Of a stretch of 64,000 bases of DNA, positions 1 to 11,662 are shown one piece after another (position 1 is the stretch's first letter; every line of letters begins with the position of its first letter). The position numbers and the translations under genes are program-made. The notes under the pieces are model-generated. The model saw nothing but the letters and a program-made list of their open reading frames with translations, searched no databases and was not told the DNA's origin. This stretch comes from Salarias fasciatus (taxonomy: Eukaryota; Chordata; Actinopteri; Blenniiformes; Blenniidae), in assembly GCF_902148845.1 (NCBI RefSeq), contig NC_043757.1, positions 17,721,842 to 17,785,841 on the forward strand. The letters run 5' to 3'.

Positions 1-186
1 ATGGCAGTGCCCAGTGTTTGGACAGAAGGCAGTCATTACTGATAATTGTATGTAATTGCTGTGCAACACTTAAATGCTTATAATCAAAGAGGAAGAAAAG
101 ACTTGGTCTCTGACACTGAACTCACTGTGTGCCCCGATCTGGAGGTAGAAAGATGTTAACTCATGTGATGCATTTCGCCCCGACAG

Positions 187-340
187 GACCCGAGTGAGCC
201 TGGCCTCCAGCAACACCGTCATTCTCGAAGGCCTGAAGAGAAGAGGATTTTTACAGAACTTGGAGAAACTGCATTCTAAGAGCAGCGCCATTCGCCCACA
301 GAGTTCACTGCTGCAGCTCACGCCCGTCATGAATGTATAA
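187..340 (+). CDS. Terminal coding exon of an unrecognised gene (3' partial)
   Basis: A splice acceptor (pyrimidine-poor, ending CGACAG at 181-186) is followed by an open frame of about 50 codons ending in TAA at 338-340. The frame is entered one base into the exon. The encoded tail is basic and Ser/Leu-rich, starting [20 protein letters not shown] and ending [11 protein letters not shown] canonical AATAAA follows about 370 bases downstream, as expected for a last exon with a short 3' UTR. I do not recognise the family; earlier exons would lie left of the window. A chance frame is possible, but acceptor, protein-like composition, stop and poly(A) signal agree. Confidence 0.55.
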
Positions 341-708
341 ATATTGTTTTATCTTTCCACACAGATCAGCATGGAGAAGCTGAAACCAGGTGCTTAAATC
401 TTCAACTGTTACAGTCTCTGCAAATCACAAAGATGTCAGTTCACACTGTGTATCTTTTAATTATCGTTCTAATACTGACTGCAGCGTCTATGTACAGATG
501 TACAATATGTATATTTTTCTTTTACAAAATCATTTCAAAATGAATATACCACATTTTATCCATTCATAGACTATTACTGTGTTAAATGTTTGAAAAATTT
601 TATATGATCAAAATGTACAGGTGTCTGTTTTTGCAAACCTCACAGGGATAAAATGTTCACAACAGGAATAACATCTCGTTTTTTTTGTTCTCATGTAGCA
701 GATACCAC

Positions 709-714
709 AATAAA
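709..714 (+). terminator. Poly(A) signal AATAAA of the left-edge gene
   Basis: AATAAA lies about 370 bases after the TAA at 338-340 on the same strand. It marks the probable 3' end of the partial gene. Confidence 0.5.
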
Positions 715-1611
715 ACTTTGTCAATTAATCAAGAACTTTCTTCTCCTTTTTACCATCAAGTTAAATGTAGTCCTAGCAACAGTAGCACTAGTAGTTTAGT
801 AAAATCTACCCACAAGGACATATAATTTATAATTTCGAGGTTTAGGGTCACAGTTCAGGAATCTTGCCTCATGGTGAGAATATCCCTGATTTCAGTGAAA
901 GCACAAATGAATCACAGTTTGAGTGCTCCTTTTCATTACAGTTGAAATCAGTCTTAATGTTGTGGATTTGCACAGTGATCGACCCATCCTCGACATCCCT
1001 CGATCCAACCACGGACAGGTTACACAGAGACGTTCACAAACTCACCCCGAGGCAGCAGTTTCTACCCATTCAACTTAATACACACGTGGGGATACTGGGG
1101 GAAAAAAAATTGATCTCCACCTCTTAGTTCAAGTGTTTTCCCTCACCTATGCGAACCAGAGCATCTCTCCGTACCCAGAGGGCCGATGACCCCTCGTCTC
1201 CAAAACAGCTGGATCCTAAGCTTGAATGAAGTCGACCAACTGTGAAGGAATGTAAGCCAGAGTAGGTTGCGCAAGTGTGGGAGATGAAGTGTTTGTTCTA
1301 TAACCCAGGTCGCTGGCGGCTCCCAGGAGCTTCACCCACAGATTCAATTACACTTTAAAAACAGGGGCAGCTCTTCCTCCTGCAGGGTGACACAGTTTGA
1401 GACTAAAGCGTTTCAGCTGCAGGTCCTGCTGAGAAAGATTCACAACATTCAAGAGTAAAAGAGTGACACCGTGTGGACAAACCTCGGTAGTACACTTAGT
1501 TTAAAGTTTGATCACGCTCAAATCTTCACTTGGAGCTAACTTCACAAACCTTTAATATTCAAGATAATCTTAATGATCCATTGACTGTACACCAGATGAG
1601 AGTCAACAACC

Positions 1612-3368
1612 TTTATTTGTCCATATATGTGCCACTCAGAAACTGGGAAGAGGTGTTACAGGATTTGCCCTTAAGAGAAGTCTATATGGATCTTTTACAT
1701 TTTTTTCCCTCAACATTGAGGCCATTGACAAAAGTGAAGGGGAAAAACAAATAGACAATATGGTCGTAACAGTGTAAACACATGGTAATATACATGAAAA
1801 TAAAAAAACAAAATAAAGGGTATCAGTGACAACAAATTAAAATGTCGGGTAAGTTAGTATGAATAAGAACAAAAGACTCCTGAAAACCCCTAACTTTTTT
1901 TTTTTTTCCTCAAATAACAGCTCGGCATACATTTCTACATAGCATGCAATAAGGCACCTATCTAACACAAGGAAGTAACCTATGCTACAGATTGAAGCAC
2001 AATTGTTATCCAAATAAAAAGAAAATATTGCTCACCCAAATGTTCACTCTCATAAAAGCTGTTTCTCTCTCATTCCCTTTCATAGAACCCAAGCCATGTC
2101 TAAAAAAATACATCAGTTTGTAAAAGATATTTTACACGGAACAGTAAGTCGAGCATCGTCTGTCAGGTATCCGAAAGATCTGGTAAAAGTGAGGATCCTC
2201 CTCATGTAGTTTTTAAGAATAAACAACTTCGGTCTTCGTTTTTTTTTTTTAAAGCAAATTGCGACAGCGTCAACAGGAACAGTAGTTCCTTACGTACTCT
2301 GCACCCAGTGTTTGATTTAGACAAAGGATTAAAGTGTGAAGTTGCATTTCATGTACATTTGGGCTGGAAAAACCACGCTGCAAATAATTAGGACACAGTT
2401 TATGTCAGATGCTACCCAACAGATTTTTATTCTCTAGTTTGCAGTTTTTATGGCTAAATTGCATGTCATTGGAGACTCGGGGTGTCAGCCAGTATTGCTC
2501 TCTGTACAGTCTATGCAACAGTGCTAAACCCAACGTAGACATACAAAAAAAAAACAGCCTCATAAATATACAAGACGGCTCATGTCTACGGGAGCCCAAT
2601 TTCAATAACAAGCTGCATGAGAATGTCTGCAACAGATTTCATCTCCAAAACTTAAATCAAAGTCAAAGGAAAAACAAGGCGGAGACAAAGTGGATCTTAC
2701 TATCAAAAATGTCATCTTTTGGAACAGCACACTAGTCACCTATACATATATATATAAAAGAAAATCAGTATTTACATTGTTTTTTTTTTATATTTTCTTC
2801 ACATATGGTTATTTGGGTGAAAAAGAAATAACTATTCAAACTGAGAATGTTCTAGTTCACCAATTGTGTTGGTAGCGTTGAATAAGGTTGCAGCTGAAAA
2901 GCATGTGAGCCCACCTGAAATCCTCTCCCCCCTCCCGTGACAATGTCATCATATATCACTCCAATCAGTTTTTTTTTCCTTTGAAAGTGTTGAAAAGAAG
3001 TCCTGAAGCACGTGAAATGACTCCTTCACACTCCGTTATTACACGCGCTCTAAACTGAAGCACAAAGCCCTGGGTTCAGCTCTCAATTACAGGCTGCACA
3101 GTCTCTTCAGGCCGAGCAGAGTTTCCTTTCAAAGACGGGTGTGTTTCTGTCCGTTTCGGCTCCTCCGCTTCAAAACAGTCATGTGCTGACCTGACCACTT
3201 GTCTGCAGAAGCTGGCTTGATGTCTCCTGTGTTGTGGCGATGTTGGCGTGGGGACTATTGGTGGAAGAAAAACAGGGGCTTGGTTAGCAGGGATGTGTGC
3301 ACTTGCAATGTGATCGCCTATGTATGTGTGTGTGTGTGTGCGTGCGTGTGTGTGTGGGGAGAGGGCGC
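1612..3368 (-). other. Probable 3' UTR of the zinc-finger gene
   Basis: No coding exon was supported here. On the minus strand, downstream of the zinc-finger stop, AATAAA signals (plus-strand TTTATT) occur at 2426-2431 and 1612-1617, giving a 3' UTR of about 0.9 or 1.75 kb. A GT/CA microsatellite lies at about 3322-3356, just after the stop. The stretch 715-1611 shows nothing I can assign. Confidence 0.4.
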
Positions 3369-5024
3369 TCACTGATCTACGTGAATCCTATGATGTCTGG
3401 AGAGGGACGATGAATGGTTAAAGCCTTTTCCACACTGGTTGCACCTGTAGGGTTTCTCAACGGACAGGATGCGCTGTTTGGGGAAGGCGTTGTTGGGGAA
3501 CACCTTCGGCGAGGGGATGGTGGTGTACTCCTGCGGCTGGGGGGGCTGTGGCTCTGGCGTCTGCGGCGGCTGCTTGTTCTCCAGGTGAATCCTCTGATGC
3601 CTGGCGAGCGAGGAGGAGTGATTGAATCTCTTGCCGCAGTGACCGCAGGTGTAGCTCTTGCCCTCCGAGTGGACTCTTTGGTGCCGCGACAGGGAGGAGG
3701 AATGATTGAAGCCCTTCTCGCAGTGGTGGCACATGTACGGCTTGTCTCCCTGCTGGTGCACTCGCTGCTTCGGGGGAGTGCCAAACGTCAAAGTTTTCCC
3801 AGGCTGAGGTGGAGAAAACACGGGGTTCTGCAGGTGGGTCTTGTGGTGGCGGGAGAGCGAAGAGGAGTGGTTGAAGCCCTTGTTGCAATGTCTGCAGGTG
3901 TAGGGCTTTCCTCCGGCGTGGACCTGCTGGTGCTTCTTAAGGTGGCGCTTACGGACAAAGCTCTTCCTGCACATGTTGCACTTGTATGGCTTCTCGCCAG
4001 AATGGATCCTCTGGTGCTCCCTCAGAGTGGCGGCGGCGGCAAAACACTTGCCGCACTGCGTACACTGGTGGGGTTTCTCTCCGAGCACGGCCGCGGCGTG
4101 GGTCTTCTGGTGCTGCTTCAGGTTCGAGGTCGTGGCGAAGCCTTTGCCGCACTGGCCACAGGTATACGGCTTCTCTCGGGCGTGGACTTCCTGGTGCTTT
4201 TTCAGATGCCTCCTGCGCACAAAGCTCTTCCTGCACTGAGTGCACTTGTAGGGCTTGTCCTCTGAATGCATCTTCATGTGTTCTCTCAGAGTGATGGCGG
4301 CCGCAAAGCTCTTGCCACACTCCGAGCATCTGTGGGGCTTGTCCGGCAAATGAATCATCTGATGGGATTTAAGGCTGAAGGCATCAATGACATCTTTGCC
4401 CATGATCTCGACTCCCGGGGGGACGTAGGGCTTCTCTTTCATGTGAATCTTCATGTGCTGCTTGAGGCTGGCCTCGACGGCGAAGCTCTCGCCACAGTGC
4501 ACGCAGATGTACGGGTTGAGGTCCTTGTGGATCTCAAAGTGTTGGTGAAGATCGGCTATGCTGCCAAAGATCTCCCCGCACTCGTTGCACTGCAGGCCGT
4601 GGGCCTCGTGGATGATCACGCCGTTCTCAGACTCGACGGTCAACTCCCCGCCATGGTCGGACTCCACCTTCACCACATGCTCGCTCTCCGTCTTGAGCAG
4701 CACCTCTCCCAGCAGCGTCTCGGTCCCCGTGGTCTTGATCTCTGCCGCTGTGAAACAGTGCATGTCACCGTGTTCCACTTTAATGTAATCGTGGTCCGTC
4801 TCTGCTACAATGGCGTCCACGCAGGCCACAGCCCCGAGGTCCGTCCCCAGCCCCTGGATCTTTAAGTCTGAGCCGTGGATCTCCAGCTCAAGTCCGCGCT
4901 TCTCCTCCGTCATGATCTCAGTTTCTGCTCCATAGTGTAGGTCGACATGGCTGTGGGCTATGACACACTCCGACCCAAGTGTGTCAAGGCCGGGTGTGTC
5001 ACATTCAGTCTCTGACTCCGCCAT
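3369..5024 (-). CDS. C2H2 zinc-finger protein, 551 aa, acidic N-terminus plus a 12-finger array
   Basis: Probable nuclear DNA-binding regulator. The N-terminal ~145 residues are acidic and Glu/Asp-rich with no KRAB, SCAN or BTB seen. From about residue 146 to the C-terminus there are eleven canonical C2H2 fingers (CxxC...HxxxH) with TGEKP-like linkers. One more unit between fingers 2 and 3 keeps the His pair but has lost its Cys pair. The last four fingers share the same recognition-helix core, FNHSSSLSRH or close variants, and an AATLREH/RRHLKKH pair occurs twice, so the array grew by internal duplication. ATG 5024 is the first ATG in frame; a TGA lies upstream in frame near 5138-5136 inside the same exon. 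The exon's acceptor (TTTTCAG) ends at 5149, so the coding exon begins at 5148 and the 5' UTR is spliced. The orthologue is not identified. Confidence 0.93.
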   Translation of the reverse strand: MAESETECDTPGLDTLGSECVIAHSHVDLHYGAETEIMTEEKRGLELEIHGSDLKIQGLGTDLGAVACVDAIVAETDHDYIKVEHGDMHCFTAAEIKTTGTETLLGEVLLKTESEHVVKVESDHGGELTVESENGVIIHEAHGLQCNECGEIFGSIADLHQHFEIHKDLNPYICVHCGESFAVEASLKQHMKIHMKEKPYVPPGVEIMGKDVIDAFSLKSHQMIHLPDKPHRCSECGKSFAAAITLREHMKMHSEDKPYKCTQCRKSFVRRRHLKKHQEVHAREKPYTCGQCGKGFATTSNLKQHQKTHAAAVLGEKPHQCTQCGKCFAAAATLREHQRIHSGEKPYKCNMCRKSFVRKRHLKKHQQVHAGGKPYTCRHCNKGFNHSSSLSRHHKTHLQNPVFSPPQPGKTLTFGTPPKQRVHQQGDKPYMCHHCEKGFNHSSSLSRHQRVHSEGKSYTCGHCGKRFNHSSSLARHQRIHLENKQPPQTPEPQPPQPQEYTTIPSPKVFPNNAFPKQRILSVEKPYRCNQCGKGFNHSSSLSRHHRIHVDQ

Positions 5025-6399
5025 GAGAACACACTCCAGCCCTACGACCTCCGTTTTCTTGCCGGACGAGAACCTCAAAGAAGAATCGGGTAATTTGGAG
5101 CGTTGTTTTTGCGCGGCAGCTCGCTGGTGCTCTTGTCAGCAAGCAGACCTGAAAACAATAAAGATTAAGAATAAAAAAAGATGAATATCTACAAAACCAT
5201 TTTAATTTCAATGCTGTGTTCAACTTAACTGTCTGGCCTAATGTTACTTTAGGGAAAAAAAAGCTAATAGAATGGTCAGTGACAGAGCAGCATTTCAACT
5301 CAGGTACTTATCAGATCTTGTTAAAATTACAAAGCCAGGAGGAAAAAAAATGTTGTCTCAAACAAAAAGAAAAAAAAAACTGAATAAATGAATGAAAACT
5401 ATTTGTATGTTGACTCACAGCTCTTGAATGCCTACCTGCATGTGACTAAACGGAGCAGCACATTGCCAATGTTTATAGAATTGCACATATAATTTCAGTG
5501 TGACTATATATAATTATATAACTAAATAACCTGACAGCTGTATTTTTGTGTGCTTGTTTACAAGAAGATATAACATAAAAACAAATCAAACATGTTTTCA
5601 GAACATTTTTAGACTGATGACTCCCTTACAAACCTACAAATGTGGACGTGTCCTTGAGCAGGACACTAAACTCCAAAGAGCCTCCCTGAGGAAGACAAGC
5701 TCTCACAGGGCTGCTCTGCTGCTGGAGTGTGTAACTAGTTACTGGTAAACAACTGTATTAAACACCCAGGAGATGTCTATTTATGGTCTAATGAATGGCG
5801 ATGAAGGCTACTCCTAATACTAAATCAGACCCAGTGTTTCTAAATACACATAGTAAAGGTTTCATCTTGATTCACACAATCATTTATTGAAATTTTAACT
5901 TTAAGAGTAAGTTGGAAATATAACCTTCCCGAGAGAGTGGTTTTCCCACGAGAAAGGTGAATAATGCACTGAGCTGATGGTGTATTAGGTCAACAACTGA
6001 TCAGCTGAACAAAGACATGATTTATGGTTAGAATGAAAAACTGTCAATTACTCTACTGTACATCCACAGCCCTAATATTTTTTTTTGCCAAATTGTGCCT
6101 GAAAAAAAGATTGAGGTTGATGGAGAAGTATAATGGTGACGAACTGTGATCCACGCCAGAAAGTTTAAATCATTTTACACAAAACTGGGAGTGACTATTT
6201 CGTCCAAGAAGTATTTGTAGCATTACTTAGCAGGCTAAGTGTTGGATGTGCTAGCCACGACGAGCTTCAGCGCATAAGCTAACAGTATTGGTGAAATCAA
6301 AGTGGACCTCTACATGATCGAGCCCTCTATTCTTCACTTAATCCCTCAGCCTCGGCCCAGGAGGCCTACACGGCTCTCCGACTGACGCAGCAACACTCC

Positions 6400-8050
6400 G
6401 GATTGTCAAAACCAACATCTAAACAAAGTGGGACATTTAATAAGCCATGTTTTGTCTTTAAACACCCCATCGCCAGCTGCTAGCTGCTGATAACGGCTAC
6501 AAATAGCCTCCGTAGCCGCTAGTTAGCTGGCTACGGTCGATGGGGGACTGGTTAACGAGAAAACAGCATTGTGTTAGCCGCTAATGCGTTCGCGATTTAG
6601 CCCGCTAACTAGCTTCACGGTAAACACCAACGAGTCCGGAATCGTTTTGAGAACTTCAAAACTCACCGAATACTTACACGAAGATCAGTGTTGGGATCGA
6701 GTAAATTCGCGTAATTTATGTACACGATCGACGCGGAAATTCTCCCTGTGCGAGCATTAACAGGCCATCTTGTTGTGCCACACCAGCACTTCCAGCTAGC
6801 CAACACTACATGTCGCCTAAGATGGCTGCCGCAAGCTAACGTCAGCTACCAGAGCTTCCGCCATTCCAAACACACTTAAAACGGAATATTGGAACGAGCC
6901 GATTTATGCACGGCCGGGTGTGTGTATATAAGTGAGGGGACAACAAAAAACAAGTTCAAATGTTAATTGTCGCCAACGCATCAGGCGATATTGGGGGCTA
7001 ACGTCAAGTTAGCGAGCTAAGAACCACACCGCAACTGAAGTCTGTCTCAGATTGGTGGGGCGGCTGAGGGGAAAGTTAGGGGAAATGTTCGCAGCTTTTA
7101 CAACGATATCAAGCCACGCATTTTCCTACTTTCCCCAAAAGTTCCACATCATTAAGCTGCTTCAATGTTAAACTTTCTACTGGACAGCTTTGATCTACAT
7201 GTGACAAGTGTAAACTTAGTGGCACCTGGGTAGGATTGGGTAAACACTGTGTTAACAACACCAACATGTCAAATTTCTGCATTTCCATCTGCAGATCGAG
7301 GTGTCCTAAAATATAATTGTCTTCTAAAGTATGTTGTTTTTCGGGTGTAATTTACGTGATAAGAGTGGTAGAGTAACATCCCAAATGCAACTACAACTAA
7401 TGTTGTGCAACAAATGGCACCCTTCTACACAATGATCGGGTAGCGCTGCGTTTAAAGCAGCCTCCGGGTTAGAATTTTAAACTTTTGACAGTAAATCTGA
7501 ATTTTTTTGAAGTTTTTCCCTCAACAGCTGTAGCTTGGAAACCAATGCGAGTCTAACTTCAGCATCCGGGAGTTGGCTAGCTGAAACAAAGATGGCTAAT
7601 CGTGAAAGCCCGGGAAATGACGGCTTTTACTTACATAAGTACACCCCTGGAAGACTAATCAAACGACATGTGCTGTGTGAAATGTAACAACTGGGCATAC
7701 TATTTGCCAACCGGCCGTTTACTGTGCTACCTGGGAGGAGCAGGAGGCTCTTGGCTACAGCCCTGAAGCCCTCCTCTACTGCGGCAGCACCAAACCGCAC
7801 TCACCGCCTCCATGGCGGCCTTGCTGCTGCCGTTAGCAGCTACCCAGTCCTGCAGGCTACATAGCCACGACGGCCAAGCTAACAAGCGAGCTAATCCAGT
7901 TTGCTAGCGCAGCTAAAAGCCTCCCCGTCTACAGTTTGGCTGTTCCAACAGCGGAGCGGAAGCTTTGTCGAAAACACCCCATCCGACCACGTTAAAGCTG
8001 CCTCTGCATGCAGGGACAAAGATACACCAACACACACCAAATTGACAGCA
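6400..8050 (-). promoter_or_regulatory. CpG/GCTA-rich promoter region of the zinc-finger gene with candidate non-coding first exons
   Basis: The region is rich in CpG and in GCTA/TAGC words, with AAGATGGC (YY1-like) elements near 6819 and 7589 and GC-rich stretches near 6500-6660 and 7790-8000. On the minus strand a good donor (GTAAGT at 6677-6672) ends a candidate non-coding exon at 6678. A second donor (GTGAGT from 7804) ends an exon at 7805. Either could splice to the acceptor at 5149. No long open frame was found, consistent with 5' UTR exons. Exact start sites cannot be set from sequence alone. Confidence 0.55.
7805..7830 (-). other. Candidate alternative first exon with perfect Kozak ATG
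   Basis: On the minus strand GCCGCCATGG (ATG at 7813-7811) is followed two codons later by the donor GTGAGT. Spliced directly to the zinc-finger exon at 5148 this ATG reads a different frame, not the zinc-finger frame. It would act as an upstream ORF overlapping the zinc-finger start, or it belongs to another transcript. Confidence 0.3.
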
Positions 8051-8571
8051 CGTCTCCCAAAATAGTGCGTTACTCGCCCCTTACAGCACTGCTGTGATCA
8101 TCTGCTCCTCCAGCTGGACATAATGTTACGAGCAGAGGGAGTCAGGCCTGTATTTTTCCATCACAAAGTTGGGGAGACGCCACATACACAATCCGCACGC
8201 AGACCACACACTACAATATGTGCCATTATCCCGAGCTGAGCCTGTGTGTGGACAGAGACACAGAGGAGATGGAACATCACTTGTAAACGCACACACCCAC
8301 CTTATTGTCCTTTTACTGTGTGAAAGCTGAAGAGACGAGAGAAAAGAGGGAGATCTCCGTAATGACGAGAGATTTGCAAAGCTGTAGTGAGCCTCGGCAA
8401 ACTGCTCCTGAGCGTGAGTCTGAGTGTGTTTCTCTCCCTGCTCTGTGTGCGTGAGTGTGCGTGCGCGTGTGTGTGTGGTGTGTGTGCAGCTCGCGCCACA
8501 GCTCATCTGGCGCCAACGTCCGACCACCGACGCAAACGCTGATGTTCCCAACGCAGCTCTGAATCCACTGA

Positions 8572-8584
8572 CGCCCCCTGCAGG
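8572..8584 (-). promoter_or_regulatory. CTCF-like motif
   Basis: The minus strand reads CCTGCAGGGGGCG, one change from the vertebrate core CCAGCAGGGGGCG. It sits just beyond the zinc-finger promoter island. Confidence 0.4.
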
Positions 8585-8691
8585 CTCGGAGGGTAACAAC
8601 ATCCATCTAGCCCTGAGAGCTTCTGTAAGGAATGCTGATAGAAGTGATTCCATGATCTCAATCCAAAATAAAAATTTACAGACAAGCATTT

Positions 8692-8746
8692 TTCCATCCA
8701 TCCATCCATCCATCCATCCATCCATCAATCCATCCATCCATCCATC
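8692..8746. repeat. (CCAT)n microsatellite
   Basis: About twelve tandem CCAT units with one CAAT interruption. The minus strand reads as TGGATGGATGG, the tail typical of fish tRNA-derived SINEs. Long open frames across it (Met-Asp-Gly-Trp repeats) are artefacts. Confidence 0.9.
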
Positions 8747-8883
8747 TTCAGTAGTCCTTCAGAAAATTAACCGCAATGTCATGTAACCTCAGCCTCACTA
8801 ATCCTATCAAAATACACATCTTTTATGTGTGTGTATGTGTGCGTGTGCACGCATGTTTACATCAATATAATTTGATTTGATTG

Positions 8884-8922
8884 TTCATTCATTCATTCAT
8901 TTTCTATCGCTTCTCCCTTTTG
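8884..8922 (-). mobile_element. SINE 3'-tail remnant
   Basis: An ATTC repeat runs into TTTCTATCGCTTCTCC, which resembles the reverse complement of the 3' end of the common teleost SINE (GGATAAGCGG...AGAAAATGAATG). Only the tail is recognisable. Confidence 0.4.
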
Positions 8923-9163
8923 GGGATTGTGTGATTGTGTTTTTCTGAATTCCCTCTGCAGTACATTGAATGACCTTTCATTTGTTTGTAAGGTGCAGTA
9001 TTGAAAAATAGTCACTCGTTACCCTGAGCTGTACAACAATTTTCACTCCCATATTGCCCAAACTTTAACACATAAAATGCTTTTGGGCCTGCATGTGTGT
9101 AGACTTCTTGCCTAATTTTTATCCTGAGCCTGAGCTTATCTAGATTTTTTCTTTCTTTGTTTT

Positions 9164-9198
9164 TTTGTTTGTTTGTTTGTTTGTTTGTTTGTTTGTTT
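9164..9198. repeat. (TTTG)n microsatellite
   Basis: About nine tandem TTTG units. Confidence 0.9.
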
Positions 9199-11662
9199 AC
9201 AATTATTCAATGATGTAGAATCAGTTGGTGTGGAGCCATATTTTCCGGAATGTTGAACTACCTATAACTGCCTCTGTAGTAATGGCTTCACATTGAATAG
9301 GGCCAGTAAGTAAGTAAGTAAGTAGTAAGAGATAATCTGCAGTAGGTTTAGAGACATTTTTTACTGCATCATAAAGTCCCAGCAAATTCAAGTTTGGTGG
9401 TTAAAAGTTTTTAGAAATCTATTTTTGCTAAACACAGTTCATAGCCTCAGGATGTTGTTTCAGTAGAAATTGAGTATTTTGGTAAGTCAGACCCGGTTCA
9501 CATCCTGAGCGTATTGACCTCGCTGGTCTCAGGGTTTGTTTACTTTTACCAGTAATACTCTGAATGTTCAATGGCCCTGTTCAGTAAAGACACAAAGTGA
9601 TCTAATTGTGTGGTATCAGGTGAAGCAAATTGTTTTTGTCTGTAGTTCAGGATTACATCCTGAGCTGAAAACCAGTGGGATGGGTTAAAACATAACATCC
9701 CCTCAAGCCAGGAAACATGAAAAGCCCCACTCATGTTTTCAGCACCCCGACTGAAATAGACTCAAAAACAAGCTCAGACCAAGCAGATTGGTTTTGTGGT
9801 TATTTTTAGTCTCAGCTGCTTTTGTTCTGCTTCACTCTGTGTAAATTTCATATGTTTTTTTCAGCTTACAAAATTACGGAATTTTGAAACCAGGCTACAC
9901 CATAATATCCTGGGAAGGAAGTTTTAATTTAAACAAGTTGAAAACATTTTGTGAGGATTAAAGGGTAAAAGTTTGAGGGGAAAAAAAAGACTCCCTGAAA
10001 AACATAATGAGCTGTTTAACTCTGGGATTAAATGACCTGGGAAATACAACCACCGGTTTTTGACCGCTTTATGATCAGTTGTCTTCTTTTGAGGAAAGGC
10101 TCTGTTCTTTTTTCCATTTTCTATACCTGATAACTGCCCGCAGGTGAGACAGTCACACAGTAAAACTACCAAACGCTGCCCAGAATGACGCCGTGGTCTC
10201 CTTGATGTGACAAACTCACACTTTGACACCAAATATGAACAGTTTCTGAGGTAAACCCACCACGCTTGGACAGCCTCTAGAAAAGCAATGATTGAAATTC
10301 ATCCTCAAGCTCCATCCTCCATTTAATCTCACCCACCAAGGTTCGAGGCTGCTTTTATGTTTACTCTAATTTACCATAGTTTTCCAGATTTTCACAAGAT
10401 GACTTCAGATTTATGCTCTGTAAGCATTAATAATAATATATTGTTAGAAATTTGTGTGAGTTTTTTGATCACTTGTGAACACTATAAAAGTTCTATTATT
10501 ATTTTATAACCACATTGTTTTTGCTGAGATTTACGATCAGAGAACTACTTTTTTAAGAAGAAGGAAGTAAACTAAATGTACCAAATATATTTCAAGGTCA
10601 AAGAAAGCAGAGCTTTAACCACAGTAGATTTATAATGCATGATGGTGTAGAAACATAATATTTAATGTTTATGCTCAATGTAGGATAGTAAAAATTCAAT
10701 GAAACTGCTATTCACCAGTCCAATATATTGTTTAAACATTTAACCAAGTTACATATTAAGACGAGCACAAAAGACAAATCAAGACAAATTCCCTTAAGCC
10801 ACTACAGGCCTCAAACACAGATTCTCTGCTTCTGATTCTCCAAGTCTGATTGCACCCTTTGACATGTTTCCTCCAGAGTCTGTCACACAGGTTTACCCTT
10901 TGTTTAAGACTTTATTTTTGTTGTTAATAACTCTGGTAATTGTTTTATATGTTTATGACTGCACTATGATAAAACAGACTGTTGCTCTTTGTGATGATGG
11001 AGTGCTTTTAATATCTTTATCTGCGTGAAAATCTGATTTTGCTAAAAGATCCTTGGCAGGCTGTTGGTACTGTACAGCTCTTGACAGTACAATATTTGAG
11101 GAATTTTGTGCAGTAATAAATGAGTCCCACAAGATGATGCTGTTTTCCCATTGCGAGTGCCGATGAAGAGCGACTGTGAAACCACAATATTGTTCCTATA
11201 AAGTAAGCAGATCTCGAGGTCTTAAAGATAGAATTAGGTTATGAGCATAAATGTTTAAATCCACAGTTTAACAAAAGCTTTCTTTTGTTTTTTGTTGGTC
11301 TCATCTTTTCCTCTCTTTAGTCTCCACCCTCTTTGTTTCAGAGATTAACACCCATTTCCAGACCAACAGATGTCCAACCAGGAATACTGGTTTTACAGTG
11401 AGAGTAAAGCACATAGCAAACATTCTGTCACACAGACACAGTCACACAGTTTCACTGGAGCTGTTCACCTCTGGAGCTCATTTCGCCTGCTCATCCCTCA
11501 CCCTGTACCCACATCGTAAAGATCTTTCTTCAACAACTGATCCCAACACATTTTTTGAGGAATTTAATCATCTGAGGATTTTAATTTTGTTTGACGATCA
11601 GCTGGATTCGCTTTTTTTTTCTTCTTCTTCTTCTTCTTCTTTTTTAACCCACTAGTGAGAAA

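Larger units (their letters stand above)
8750..11640. other. Intergenic stretch between the zinc-finger promoter and the TRIM gene
   Basis: No coding exon was supported on either strand. Besides the two repeats listed there is a short (TAAG)n run near 9306-9326. The TTC/T tract at 11611-11645 lies immediately before the TRIM start. Any non-coding 5' exon of the TRIM gene would be here but was not located. Confidence 0.5.

Noticed and set aside
1385-1458. Short plus-strand exon-like frame after CTCCTGCAG ending in TAA
   Set aside because: Only 24 codons with no family resemblance; such a frame is common by chance.
3414-4865. Long plus-strand frames opposite the zinc-finger gene
   Set aside because: They are antisense shadows of the zinc-finger coding sequence.
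8126-8737. 203-residue minus-strand frame beginning Met-Asp-Gly-Trp repeats
   Set aside because: It crosses the (CCAT)n array and the GT repeats near 8446-8489; no family resemblance or splice structure.
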